The notes: generated from the sequence alone by a model not told the origin. Numbered from the stretch's first letter, positions 10,698-24,209 are shown. The stretch: 64,000 nucleotides of DNA from Ignelater luminosus (GCA_011009095.1 VTPC01001731.1:1-64000); one strand, 5' to 3'. Program-made: numbers and translations.

Positions 10698-13640
10698 TTA
10701 CAAACTTACTTACTTACTTAAGCGTTGCATCTATTTGCCTCCACGCGTAAGGCTTGCTGTAGTTGATTTTAATTAGTTTTTCCTTTTTACAGTTTCTTTT
10801 CACTTTTACTGTCTGCCGTCCTTTGTCTTATCTCCTCCCATTTGATTTCCCTCTTCTTTAACATCTTTTTAATTTCTTTTTCCCATGTCTGTCTTGGTCT
10901 TCCTCTGCCCTTCCGTTCGGGTATCTTGACTTCATAAACTTTTTTTGCAATCCTGTCCTCTTTCATTCTGAGCACTTGTTCGAACCATCCTGGTTGTCTC
11001 TCTTTTATTATGTCTGTTATTGGTTTAATGTTTAGTTATTGTCTAATGGTTTCATTTCCGATTTTGTCTATTCTCCTCTTGTTTGCTATTTTTCTTAGGA
11101 ACCTCATTTCTGTTGCATTTACTTTGCTTTGTGTTTTATTATTTAATAACCAGCTTTCTGCTCCGTATGTTATTATCGCTACGGCTACTCTTTTATATAC
11201 TTCCGTTTTAAGTCTTTCTTAGTTAAGAAAGGTGATCTTGCGCTTTAAAGAGCCTGCCTGCTGCCTCTGTTCGTTCAATGATTTCTTCATTTATTTTATT
11301 CTCTTGATTAGTTGTGGTCCCCAGGTATTTATACCCATCGACCTGTTCCAACTTGGTTCCTTTTGGCGCATATTTGGTGTTCTTTTTGTTCTCTTGCTAT
11401 TATCATTGTTTTTGTTTTGTTGACTTTCAGCTTCCTTCACCTTTTTCCCATATGTGCTATATAAATATTCAAGTTATTTTGCAGGGCTCTTTCTGTGCCA
11501 TCTCGTTTATTTCTATTAATTTCAGTTTTTTGTAACCTGCATAGTAATTGATTAGTCTCGGTTTACGTTCTTTTATCACATCGTCTAACACCAAACTAAA
11601 TAACAGTGGGCTAAGGTTGCATCCCTGCCTGACTCCCTCTTTTGTTTGAAATATCTTCGAAGTATTATGTCTTACCCTTACTGGGCAATTGTTGTCTTCA
11701 TACTGTATAAGCTTCTAACTGCTATCACTAGCGTTTGATGTACTCCCAATTTGTTTAGACTCCTTCAGATTCTTCTCTCTTCAGCCTATCAAATGCTTTT
11801 TCCAGGTCGATGTAGCTTAAGTGTAGCTCTTTATTGTTCCTTATCGTTCTCTCTCCCATTTGTCTTATTGTATAAATTAAGTCTTGTGTTCCTCTTTGTT
11901 TCCTGAATCCACATTGTGCTTCTTGCATTGTTTGTTGTGTTTGATCTCTTATTCTTTTGTCTAATATTCCTGGAAGGCCGAGTAGTGTTATTCCACAGTA
12001 ATTATTGCAATTCCTGCTATCCCCTTGTTTGTGTAATGGAACCATTATTCCTGTTTTCCAATCACTTGGTGTTTTACCTTCTTTTAACGCTTTATTAAAT
12101 ATTTGCTCTGAGGCTATTCCTGAATATTTGACAATTCCTGTGTTATCTCATCTATTCCAGGAGATTTTTTTGGTTTTATCTCTTGTATTGCGTCTTCTAT
12201 CTCTTCGATCTTAACTAGCGCTATTCTTTGGCTTTCTTTTATTCTCTTTATGCTCTTCCTTTTTTTTTTGTTGAACCTCATATATTTTCTGTTCGTGTGT
12301 TAACAGTTCTTGGAAGTACTGTTTCCACCTTTCCATGGTATTTTACTCTCCTTTAATGATTCTACCTTTTTTATCTCTTATTTCTTGGAAAATGTGATTC
12401 TTTTTATTCTTTATATTTTTCAAGATGGTATAGAATTGTTTTGATTTTCTTCCTATGACTCTTTTAATCTATTACCAAATGCTTTTCATGCTTCTTTCTT
12501 TGCCGTTTTTATTTCGGCGGTTACTTTTTTTTGCCTTTTTGTATTCTTCATATTCTCTATGATTTTTACTGCTTAGATAATTCTTCCATTTCATTTTCTT
12601 TTCTTTCACTATTTTTCTGATTTCGTCGTTCCACTATCTCGTTCTTTTAGCTCCATCTCCTTTAATTTTGGTCGTTTCACATACTTTGTTTGCTACTTCT
12701 TTAATCGTTTCCTTATAGTTTTTACCCAGTCCAGACTTCCTTCGGTCAGTCCATCGATTTTTGTAGGTCTTTCTGGTATTTTGCTCTTGCTTCTGGATCT
12801 TTCAATTTGTAGCTCTTTATTTTTTCTTTGCTTGTGCTTTTCAAGTCTTTGTGTGTGTTTTCTTGTTGCTCTTCTATTTTTGCTTTAAGCATATAATGAT
12901 CGATTCCGATTTTACAGCCTCTGTATATTCTTACATCCTTTATTCTGTTCCACAGTTTTCTATCTACCAGAAAATAGTCTATCATTGATTTTTCTTCTTT
13001 GCTTCTCTTTTCCCACGTAAACATGTGTATTTGTTTATGTCTAATCTTCGTGTTAGCGATTATTATTTGTTGGTTTCTGTATAGCTCTATTATTCTTTTG
13101 CCGTTGGTATTCTGCGTTCTTTCTGCTTCTTTTCCCATGTTCTCTTCCATTCCTTTATCTTTTTCCCACTCTGCCGTTGAGGTCTTCCATAATTATGCTT
13201 TTTCCGCTTACGTCGTCTGTTACGCTTGTCAACTCTTCGTAGAAGGATTCTTTTACTTCAACCGCTTCGTCTTCGTTGGGTCCTTAGATTATTATTAAAT
13301 TCCAATATTCTTGTTGGTCTTCTATTCGTACTTGAACGGTTAGTATTCTTTTGTTTACATTCCTTATATCTCCAAGTGTGTTAATTTTATTGTTTTTAGA
13401 CTATTAATCCTACTCCCGTGTTCGCTATCTCTGTTTCTCTTACCCCGTTCCAGATTAGTCAATAACCTTTATGTATTCTTTTGATGCCATTTCCCTTTAT
13501 TTTGGTTTCTGTTATTCCTAGATAATCTATTTTTCCTTTTTCGATTTATTTTACTAACTCATCTTCTTTGTCCTTTAAACCTCTTAGATTCCATGTTGCC
13601 ATGTATGTAGTTTGCTGTTCTCTTTTCCTTCTTTTTTTCT
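10698..13640 (-). pseudogene. LINE (non-LTR retrotransposon), endonuclease plus reverse transcriptase, near full-length ORF2
   Basis: Read on the minus strand from ATG at 13,602 (start MATWNLRGL, the classic APE-endonuclease N-terminus). The endonuclease C-terminal half follows (13,150-12,746: NGKRIIELYR, SMIDYFLVDRKLW, GIDHYMLKAKI). The reverse transcriptase then appears (12,045-11,755: VPLHKQGDSRNCNNYCGI, QCGFRKQRGTQDLIYTI, LEKAFDRL; RQGCNLSPLLFSLVLDD near 11,560-11,645). The end is the basic tail RKGRGRPRQTWEKEIKK (10,975-10,787). Many stops and frameshifts are present, and the FADD catalytic box is missing around 11,520 where the flanking motifs run together. It ends in a TAAG-type microsatellite (10,698-10,720), which is likely its 3' tail. 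Role when alive: nicking the target and reverse-transcribing its own RNA. Confidence 0.88.
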
Positions 13641-13644
13641 GACA

Positions 13645-16600
13645 TTTCTAAGAAGTCTAAATAACGATGACAATAAAACTTACTCTTTTTGTATCAGTTT
13701 ACCTTCCAAGCCTGATAATTGCAGCAAGTAACATCTAAAGATTCTTTTGAAGTGTTTATTTTCAAACTGTTGTTTAGCGTATTGTCCATTAATAAAAATA
13801 AAAAGGGCACAACAGAAATTGGTTTTGTTATAACAAGGTTATAACGAAGAAGAAAAAATATGTAAGAATGTTTTACCCTTCTTGAAGTAGAGACTACCAG
13901 GTAGCTTGTTACTTAACTATGCCTATGTCATAGGTGTGTCTTTTCAAGTATGCAGTACACTGTGCTATTATAGTTGAAATTTATCCCCTGCTGAAATTCG
14001 GGATTTAAACTGTTTTCCCCACCGGTTTTGGATGAGTACTTGGAATGATCTTCTGCGAGTGACCTAAAAGCCGAGTTGTAGGGCTTCCGCTCTCCTCGTT
14101 GCAAGTGAACGGGCTCTTTGGTTTTTTTTGCTATACCTTATTGTAGATTAATTGCACATTTAGAATTCCTTTGGAAACTGGAGGCCTATAGAATACTTCT
14201 ATTCTTTTTTAGCCCGAATGCTTGATTAAATCCATTTGGGTGTGACTGACGGTTTGTCGTGCGTGATTCAAAAACAGCAATTCTGCTCACCTTTAGTAAG
14301 TATTGGTATCAAACTCCACATTTACAGTTTGAATTGAATTTTTGATTGATCAAATTTTGTTTTATTTGAATTTAAATTGTGAATATAGCAGCATGACCAA
14401 CAGGTTTTGATTAATGTAAATTGTAAAAGCTGCATTAAATTAAAAATATTTAGTTTAGAGTTTGTCTTCTATGAATTTGATTTTTATCCCATCTTGGTTT
14501 CGTTTGTAAATTTACAGTAGCCTTGTATACCGTAATTTTAGTTAATTTATAACATTTCTAGCAACCGAAGCCCCTCTTGGCTTGTTTGTGTGTTTACAGA
14601 ACGTGTCAAATTCAGAATTTCTCCTTACAAGAAATTTTAAATTCATTTTCTTTCATGGTTCATATTCTCTTATTAGGTTCAAATTATTCCGGCAAAACAA
14701 TTTCATAATAATAAATTTCACATTTTCGTATTTATATTATTATTTACCAAAATGACCTTTTCGTTCTTACGTTTCTAATGTCAAAGTTCTAGACAAAACA
14801 GTGACTATAAAAAAATTACAAATGTAGGAGTTTATGACAGGATAACTACTACTAATAACAAAAATATAAAAATAGAAAATAATTTTATAGTCTTTAGCCA
14901 GTGAGTCTGGGAAATCTTGACGCAGAACGTATTATTGGCAATAGGTGTAAAATCCAATTTGTTCCATTCATTTATCATCGTGTTTTCAAATAGTGGGAAA
15001 ATGAATGTTCTATTTTCGTTTACATAACAAGACAAGCTCCTTAAAGTGAACTCTCCTAAAACAATCTAGGGACAAATCGATGAGGATAATTGCGATAAAA
15101 ATGAAAGAAAATTTCCTTCTTGAAAAACAAGATATTATTAGGGCGTAATCCACATCTGTATCTTTTTGCTAGTGAATCCCACGGTTTTCATGAAAAAGTC
15201 TTTTAGTATTTATATTTTTGGTTATTTATTTTTTTCTGTGTTTATTTTAGGTCGGTTGATTTATCGAGATAAAACTCTTCTTGTGACTTATTATTTTAAT
15301 CCCACGGACACTTCAGCACGACAACAAAAGAAACAAGGAAAAAACGTATTATCCTGCATGAATCTTACTTAAAATTATTACCTAAAGCACCAAAGAGGAT
15401 TTTCAGCAACTCTTCGCTTGAAAAAAGAATATGAAGGAAAATAGTTATCCATAGTTGTAATCGAGTTTGATCCTAAAATTCAGATAGAGTAAGGACGTCG
15501 TCAAGGATGATATCCAACACCTACCCAATGTTATCATCATTTCAGGCACGCTACAAGCGGATTACACAAACTCACCCTCTGCTGAGCGCTGATTGCATTC
15601 TGAGTGCATCTTGCAGCTTGTAGTCTAGCCTAGTTATATAAGAGGCTTATTTACATTATCCGCTTGTTTATATTCTACATAAACACGTCCGGGTAATTCT
15701 GTGTATTAAATTAATAACAATATTAACAGCATTGCTATTCTAGGAAGAATCTTGATAAGATATCAAGGACGAAAAAGTGTTTCTTGTTAATCAGGAATTC
15801 ATGATTTTGTAAGCCCGTGTATCATTTCGGATAGGTTTATTTAGGAATGTATCTTGTTTTGTAATTCCCAAACCATGCATAAACTTTGTTGTTATCAAGA
15901 CACCAGAACATGATATATTACATAACCATAAATATTTTCAAATGTTAAATTATTCATGTGATTCAAGGAAAATAAAAAAAGAACCCAAACAAATTTACAA
16001 GAAGGTTTTTCACGTTATAAAACTCGTTTCTAATTTATCGTTTCATTTCTTTTATTAATAATTCAGCTAAACTTTTTTTCTATTTATAAAATTGGTGCTA
16101 GACAAAATAAAATTAGAGAAACTATAAGTTTTCAAGCTGACTCCCCAGCAAAAAGCTTTCCTGTAGAGTTTGTTCTTTCTCTCACCCTCCAAAACGATTC
16201 TTCAGTGTTTAACGTTTTTGCTAATATTAGTAACACGTGCTGCTAGCGAATTTAAGTTGGTAAAGTTTCGGCGGTTCAATATGAAAAGAGGAAAAAAAAC
16301 TTTTTCTAATTAACTTACAACTAAAGAAAGTAGTTTTATTTTCTTTTTAGTTGTCTAAACTGCCAACTGGAAAACGGACATTTTTGCTAATTTTGTTTTT
16401 GGTTATTTTACCCATGCAATAATAAAATATGTAACAGCAGAAAAGTCGGTTGATGTAGGTTACTCTAATTAATTTTGTTAATTTCTAAGTATCTGCTGTA
16501 AGTCAAATTGTAAAAATGATGTTGAAGATAGTTGATAGTGTGTCATTCTTTCATTAGTTAATTAAGTCGTGATTATTTAATTTAATTATTGTGAACTTGA

Positions 16601-17250
16601 TTCTGCAAGGGTACATTTCAAGGCAACCATAATTTTGATTAATGCGGATATAGTCAACTCTGCAGGTTCAAGGGCGCCAAGGGTTGTCATTCTAGGCCAA
16701 AATATTTAAAATCATAAAGTCGACGTCGACTCAATGAGATTATGTTGTGCCTCAAATGAAATCGATCATGTCTTGTCTCTAAACAAATGTGATCATTTTG
16801 CAAAGTGATTTACTACTTTCTAGGTAACTTGTCGAATCAAGTAGTTTATCTCAAAAATACATAGTATGATGGTTGCGTTTGGGGAGAGGAAAAACTTGAT
16901 GTAATCACATTGTAAAGTTGTATTTTCCAAGGCAGTTTTTGTACTGACCGTCTGAATTTTGTTCTAAGTTCACGCTTAACAAGAAAAATTGGGAAAAATT
17001 GTCTTTGACGATAACAAGTGTTTCAACTTGATTGTTCACGATGGATATTAAACAACCATTGCCAAAACTTGAACCATAATTTGATATTTTATTTAACAAG
17101 CCAAAGTTGGAAAACTGTTCTGAGTTGATTCAAATCTGATTAAGTGCATTTTCGTAGAAATCTATTAGAAGGCGTATTACTCTTTTTACTGATAGTATTC
17201 CCAATGTGGTAAAGGATTTTAGTTCCCTTGGAGTATCTTACTGATGCTAC
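13645..17250. other. Long AT-rich intronic stretch, no gene recognised
   Basis: No coding family seen in any frame. 14,000-14,250 is GC-richer and contains AATCCATTTGGGTGTG, similar to AATCCATTTGAGTGTG at 9,788, so an old dispersed repeat is possible. 15,480-15,660 contains TATATAAG downstream of a GC-richer segment and could be a solo LTR or host regulatory sequence; neither is demonstrated. 16,719-16,732 is a perfect palindrome, AGTCGACGTCGACT. Confidence 0.3.
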
Positions 17251-17263
17251 TTTTTGAGGTTTC

Positions 17264-17729
17264 GGTACGATTTCCGTATAGCCGCCTACCACGGATTAGG
17301 TCAGTTGAGATGTCTTATTGCCAGGCTTATCGAGGGGGTCATGGGTACTGATTTTAGGTGCCGGAGGTGCCATGAAGATTAACATGGAGTTTTATAGGCT
17401 AACCTAACCTATAACTTAACTTCTAACCTCTAACCTAACCTTTGACCTAACCTCTCACCTAAATGCTCATAGCTTTTCGACGGGGCTTCTCTGGCACCTA
17501 GACTAAGTACACCCTTATCCCTCTCAACAAGCTTGACAATATGACAGCTCCACTGACCTGATTTGTGGTAGGCGGGGGATACGAAAGTGGTGAAACTGGC
17601 GCTTTACAAAAATGCTCATAGCTTTTGAATGAGGCTTCTCCGGCACCCCCGGGACCTTCTCGACAAGCATGACAATATGACACCTCAACTGACCTGATCC
17701 GTGGTAGGCGGGTGTACGGAAGTCCAGCC
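17264..17729. mobile_element. Foldback/MITE element 1, with CCTAA-like spacer
   Basis: The element is bounded by an 8-bp direct repeat GAGGTTTC (17,256-17,263 and 17,730-17,737). Its ends are long inverted repeats: CCGCCTACCACGGATTAGGT at 17,281 faces the complement of ACCTGATCCGTGGTAGGCGG near 17,690-17,712, and about 80% identity extends over roughly 77 bp. Between the arms, 17,398-17,465 is a degenerate run of CTAACCT units. The right arm occurs twice (17,461-17,577 and 17,611-17,729), each beginning AAATGCTCATAGCTTTT. There is no coding capacity, so mobilisation would need a transposase in trans. The 8-bp target duplication fits hAT-type or related enzymes. Confidence 0.85.
17398..17465. 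repeat. Degenerate (CCTAA)-like spacer of foldback element 1
   Basis: Repeated AACCT/CTAACCT words with a shared core AACCTCTAACCTAACCTTT. They resemble the insect telomere repeat TTAGG in reverse complement, but units are irregular (5-8 bp), so this is not a true telomeric array. Confidence 0.75.
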
Positions 17730-17937
17730 GAGGTTTCAAGTTTAAATATGTTTTAATCCTAATCTTCCGATACACAACTTGTGCAATTGACATCGTGGAT
17801 TCAACATCAGAACGTTGAGCAATCTCTTATATACCAACTCATTACTATTTTGACAGAGTATTTTTTATTCTGAACTTGGTCCAATTATAAATTAAATCAA
17901 AACACGTAAGCAATGTGACTTACCATTTTATTGATTA

Positions 17938-20900
17938 GTGTTTTCAGCCAAAAGGTTTTCCGATAGTTTACTATCAACTACATTGTTCATCAACACTAAC
18001 AATATTCAAAACAACCTCTTTGCGCACGGAAATCTAGAGCTGTTACAGCTTACAGGCACTCTACGCCGGTTTCCGTCGGACGATAGGCTTTCATTCCTGT
18101 CACATCTCATTAATGATTGGCATCCTCTTTGTTTAAGAAGGTGTCGAGCTCTGCTCTCTTTTAACTTTCTTGAGATGCGCACCAGACTCGGGTTCATTCC
18201 TCCAACGGGCGACAAACACGGCTTGGGCTCAATACTTTCTTTTTTCTCTTTGACTTACAGCTCTTAATAACAAGTCTTTGACAGCTTGCATCGTGTTTTT
18301 TTTTAAATCTTCTTGAAGTAAAACCGACCCGTTTTCACTTTCTTAAGAGAATTAAATTTGAACAAGCTTGGGATCAATACTTTTTCTTCAACAGTACAGC
18401 TGTTAATAACAACAGAACTAGAGCTCGTTGCCCCCTACACGGTCACGACTCACACCGGCTTTGATTAAGTACCAAACTTTTGGCCTGAACACATCAGCTT
18501 TAAGCGTTCCTTTTCTTTTAATATATCTTGGAGTAAAAATAGGTGTGACCGCATTCTACGACCACTGATTAAGTCTTCTTTGTTTGGAACGGGTCAGGCT
18601 CTGCCCTCATTTAACATTATTGAGACAAGTAAATTTGTATACAGTTCGGGATCTGTCCTACAACGAGTAAACACGAACACGGTTTCGATTGGCTGTTAAT
18701 AATAATAGAACTAAAACTGTTGCTGCGTCACCTCTAGGCTGTCCATTTTTCGCAACCACTCTGACTTCGGTCGGACACCAGGTAATCGGCCTGACACAGC
18801 ACTCTAAAGCGCTTCTCTCCATTTAATTCTCTTGGAATAAAAAAGGTTTGCCTTTGTAAACGTGTACGATTTGGCCCTTCATTACTATTCCTAAGAAAGC
18901 TAAATTTGAACACGGGTTGGGCTCGGCCCTTTTATAACCTTCTTACGAGAACTAAACACGAACAAAGCTTAGGCTAAATACTTCCTTCCTTTGCTTGACA
19001 ATATCATTGTAAATAATAATAAGACTGGGTCTGTTCCAACTTTCCTGCTTCACGTCTACATCCTCCTTACGGAGCAGCGGCGCGCTGGTTTTTTGTTTTA
19101 ACCCTCTTCAAATAAAAACGGAAACCACTGATCGGAATCTCCTTTATTTGAAAACGTCTCTGTCTCTATCTTCCTTTAATCTGCTTAAGATAACTAAACA
19201 CAAACGGGACTCGGACTGAATACTTCTTTTCTTTCTTTGACAATACAACTGTTAATAATAAAGGACTAAAATTGTGTCATCTCTAGATTCTCTTTACGCA
19301 TGTCTTTTGTGGGCGCCAGGTCGTCGAAAATCTTTTTGTTTAACTCTCTTGGAGTGAAAACGGATGTAACCAGTCCGCTTGCGGGTATCACTGATTGGGG
19401 TCTCCTTTGTTTGTGAACGTGTCTGTCTCTTTTTCCCTTTAACTTTCTTACGATAACTAAATTTGAAGAAGGATAGGGCTCCACATTTGCATGAGACACC
19501 TGAGGTAGCTCACGGTTGAACTTAGCCTTGCTTTATCCTTTGTAAGAAAAATAAACACGAATGCAACTTGAACTGAATATTTTCTCTCTGACTGACAATA
19601 CAACTGTTAGTCATAACAGGACTAGAGCTGTCACAACTCCGCTCCGCGGACCTAGTTACGTTACGCTGAAGCCTTCTTTTTCTTTAAACCTTCTTGAAAT
19701 GAAATCGAGTGTGGCCACCTACCTCTTCGTTTCGTAACGGCTCGAGTTCCGTCTCTGTTTAACCTTCTTAGGAGAATTAAATTTGAATACGAGTTAGAGA
19801 CTAATAACATTTCAGGGCAGTATTTCCTGAACCTTTTTTCCCACGAAAATCTTTGGTAATATTGCTGTTAATAATAACAGATCTAGAGCTGAGCCCTACC
19901 GACGTTGTCTTTGGTCAAGTGGCAGGTCTTTGACCATGGCGCATCACACTAATGTGCTGCTCTGATTTTAGCCCTCTGAGAATAAAGCAGTTTGATCGGG
20001 ATTGCCTGTGATTAGGAACGGTCGAGCTTCTCCGCTCTCCTATCATCTTTCCGAGTGAGTTAAATTCGAATACAGGTTGGAATCCTCCCTACGACCTACA
20101 ATAGAACCTTCTTAAGAAAACTAAACATGAACACGACTTGAGTTTAAAGCGCTCCTCTGTTCCACTGTTCGGGATCTCCTTTGTCTAGGAATCGACTGAG
20201 CTCCGGCTTTCTTTTACTTTCCAAGATAACTAGTTTTGAACAGGAGTCGGATTTCGCTCATCAACGGGCCACCTGCAGTGGCCTGCAGTCGTACTGAACA
20301 CATTACCGTTAAGCGTCCCACTTTTTGTAACCGTCTTGTAGTAAAAATAAAAGTGACTACCACTAATTGGGGCTCTCTTTATTTAGCATCCGGTCGAGCT
20401 CTGCCCTTCATGGGTTCCGCCCATCAACGGTCTACCTGCAGTGGCCTACAGTCGGGCTTTTCCTTCCTTTTACCTCATTAAGAGAAACTAAACCCTAACA
20501 CGGTTCGAGCTCAATTCTTTTCTTTGCCTTTGACAATAAAGCTGTTAAAAATAGTGGGACTAGAGCTGTTGCAGCTTGACTTTATCATCTCTAGGCCCTC
20601 CCTAGTTGCCATGTTGGCTTCTGCGGCTGGGCGTTATCGTCAGACTTTTGGCACAACACATCATGCTAAAGCGCTTCTCTGTTTCTCTGATCGGGATCTC
20701 CTTTGTTTAGAAACCGGCCGAGTTTCGTCTTTTTTTCGCTTTCTTGAAATAATTAATTTTGAATACGAGTCGGGTTTCGCCCCTCAACGAGCCATTTACA
20801 GTCGCCTGCAGTCGGAATTTGCCTTCCTTTTACCTTATTAAGAGAACTAAACACGAACACGATTCGGACGCAATACTTTCTCTGTCTTTGACAATAAAGC

Positions 20901-22345
20901 TGTTAATACCAGCGGAACTAGAACTGTTGCAGCTCTAGGTTCTCCCTACGCAAGCACATTGACTTCGTTTAGGAGGCAAGTCTTTAGCCCTCAGCGCTTC
21001 ACTTATTTTAACCGTCTTGGAGTAAGAGCGGGTGTGTGCGGTTGCGACGACCACTTTAGTAACCAGTCAAGCTCCGCCCTTCTCTTATCTTCTTAAAATG
21101 CTAATTTCGAACATGGCTCGGTGCCTGCAATCGGGCTTTGCCTTCCTTTTAACTTTCTTAAGCGAAGTAAACACGAAAACGACTCGGACTCAATACTTCT
21201 TGTCTCTTTGTCAATAAAGCAATAATAGAAGTACTAGAACTGTTGCAGCTTTGCTTCGTCAGTTCTAGGCTCTCTATGTTGGATTATCGCTTTTATTTGC
21301 GAGGGGGAGCAGGCTTTCAGCCTGAATACATTACGTTTGAGCGCTTTTCTAATTTCAACCGTCTTGGAGTAAGAAGGCGTTTGGTTGCTGGCAACGATCA
21401 CTGATCGGGCTATCTTTGTTTAGAAACGCTCCTTTAACCTTCTTAAGAAAGTTAATTCCGAACACGGGTCGCGTTTCGTTTCTTAAACGAAGTAAACACG
21501 AACGTGACTCGGGCTCGATACTTCGTTTCTCTTTGACAATAAAGCTATTAATAATGGGGCTAGAGCTGTAACAGCTTTTCCTTCGTCACCTTTAGACTTC
21601 CTACACTGACACGGCCTCTTTTGTTTGGAAACGAGTTGGGCTTTAAGAGAACTAAAAGTCTAGTACGAATTGGACTTCGCCTTCCAACGTGCCAATAATA
21701 TATGAATTTTCCAAACCTCTACCTACGGAATGCTTTGACAGTACAGCTGTTAATATTAACTGGACTAGAATTGTCACAGCTCTGCCCTTCTTCTCTGCAC
21801 CACCCCTCTACGATTGACGACACGGCGGCTTCGCGCTATAGCGCTTCTTTTGTTGTGAGCTCTTTCAAAGGAGAGGGGTGTGTGATCGAGAATCGAGGAT
21901 CTCTTTCTTTGAGAACGGGGTGATTTTTGTTCTTCTTTAACCTTCTTGAGGAAGTTAGATCCAAACTCATTGCTGGCTGTGTATTCTATTAACCTCCTTA
22001 AGGGAACTAAATTCAAACACGGCTCGGGCTCAATACTTCCTTTCTTTGACACTGCAGCTGTTAAATAATAACTTGTTTTTATTCTTCAGGTCTCTTGTTT
22101 CGGAGCGGGTCGGGCTCCGCCTTTTTGTAATCCTCTTAAGAAAGCTAAATCCGAGCTTGGGTCGGATTACACCACGGTTGAGGTATTTTAAGAAAACCAA
22201 TTTCTAAGACGGACTGGTCTCCGATCTCCAATGGGACAGCTACGGCGACTCGCGGTTCCAAAACACTTTCTCTGTTACTCATAACAGGGTTAGAGTTATC
22301 GCAGGTTTGCCGCATCACCTCGATTAGACCCTTCTTATGCGTGCC
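17938..22345. repeat. Degenerate ~0.3-kb tandem (satellite-like) array
   Basis: A 4.4-kb block, GC-richer than its flanks, made of diverged head-to-tail units. Marker A, 'TTGACAATA..CTGTTAATAAT..ACTAGAGCTGTTGCAGCT', recurs near 18,400, 18,690, 19,000, 19,247, 19,590, 19,855, 20,530, 20,890, 21,210, 21,530, 21,737 and 22,047. Marker B, CTTGGAGTAAAAACGG-like, recurs near 18,527, 18,830, 19,100, 19,346, 19,690, 19,976, 20,330, 21,013 and 21,360. Marker C is TTAAGAGAACTAAACACGAACAC-like and marker D is GATCTCCTTTGTTTAGAAAC-like. Typical spacing is 250-350 bp, with some units lacking blocks. The several 60-110-codon frames inside are by-products of the repeat. Origin and function are unknown. Confidence 0.85.
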
Positions 22346-22349
22346 GATA

Positions 22350-24200
22350 CGCCGGTTTTAGTCATATAATGTTCATTCGATTTTGTTACTTGAAAGTGAT
22401 TGGATTTTACTGTTTGTTCAAACCAACTTTTGGTTATTATAATTATTATTATTGGAGCAGAATTTCCATAATGAATACTTGGATATCTACTATTTTTAAA
22501 AAAGTAGAGGGCGTTACTGATGAGACTTGTTTTGTCAAACCCTTCAAACTTTCGACAAGGGATGGTCTTAATGATAGGGCGAAGAGGATATTGATTTTGT
22601 GAATTTTTGGAAAACCGTACATTCCAAAGGAGATTTATTCTCTAGCTAAAATTCTCTGTTTTCCGTTTTAATGTAATAGAATTGGAAGTTTGTTTCCCTT
22701 AAATGAACTTATCTCAGATCTTTAGTAATTTACATTTTTACTGAAATTAATTATAACTGCAGTTGTTTCCTTTTCATGTGTGTTTTTTGTCATTTTATAA
22801 TTATGTAGTAATAAGCAATCGCAGTCTAGAAAGCAAATTCATATTAAAAATGCCCTAATTATAGTAATTAGAAGCTTGTTAGGCATTTTATTATCATGGT
22901 ACTTATTGAAGCATATTGTTGTTGCCCTACAAGACAAAATATATTTTATTTCCTGTTTTACATCTATTTATTTAAGAAACACGTTACAAATTTCAATAGA
23001 TCTACTGCCTGTCTCCTCTCACACAATTCAAATTTATCTTTCGATCTAAGGGAGTGTGAACGAATAAACGTTAACATTGAAAAAAATTTTCTATTGTCAA
23101 ATATCTTATGCATCTGATTGATCATACAGAATTCCCATGGGGTAATATATCATGTTACTGCTATTATTGAAAAGAGTTTCGATCTTGATTCCGGTGTTCA
23201 TAAAAAATATATATACGTATCATGATTGACGTATCCTAATTACTCAGTCATAAATCTACGCGCATGTATAAATAAGCCCCAAAGGTCTTCATTGTATTTT
23301 AAATTTTGATCTCACTCTTTCTCTCTTGATGATATTACAACATTAACGTTTTTTTTTGTTTGGAAATATTGATGTTATAATACGTTATAAGCCATCAACG
23401 ATCAAAAATGATTATTGGTGCCATAAATTATGTGGATCGTTTTGTTTTAAACCTGTTACTGTTAGATTATAATATGAATATGCAATTAACTCCAGACACT
23501 TTTATGTTATAGATCGGGTAGTAATTATTAAGTGAAAAGCGTCTGTAAACGTTATAGCCAATTACAGTGTCAAAATCAATAACCATCTTAGTATATTATT
23601 TAATCGTAAGACATTTGTACTATAGCATCCAAAACATTATTCTTCTAAAGACACAGTAACATATAAAATTAATTTATTTATGTTTTTTTCAATATCTACT
23701 ATGTGTTTAGAAAGAGAGATATTCAATGGCAAATTATACTTCACTCCTGTGGATATTCATTATAATTATCTTTCATTATCTCCTATTTTATTTATTGAAA
23801 TCGGAAAATTAGGTGTTGTCAAGTGGCTAATTTTTATTTACAATCAATATTTGAGAACGAATTGGAATCTGGGGAATGTTATTCGTGCATGAAACTTGAT
23901 AATATACAATAAAAATATATTATACGAGTATATTGCGAAATGTGTTTTGATTGTAGCTGTTAAATTATTCATTTTCACCACGAAATAAAGTTCTGAAAAC
24001 ATATTTGGAGCAGAAAAATTAAAGTGAATATTATGATTTCATTTGTTCGATTCAAAATTCCGAAAGGTACTTTGCAAACTCAAATAGTAATGAGCATAGA
24101 TTTATCATTTTTAATCTTGAAACTTTCGTGAAAAATAATGGTAGCTTTCCTTAGCATGTTTATCTTCGAGTTGACTTATCCTACGTAAACGCTTCTGAGA
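22350..24200. other. Very AT-rich intronic stretch, nothing recognised
   Basis: No supported gene, terminal repeat or tandem array; short frames are chance products of low-GC sequence. Confidence 0.4.
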
Positions 24201-24209
24201 ATTGAAACT

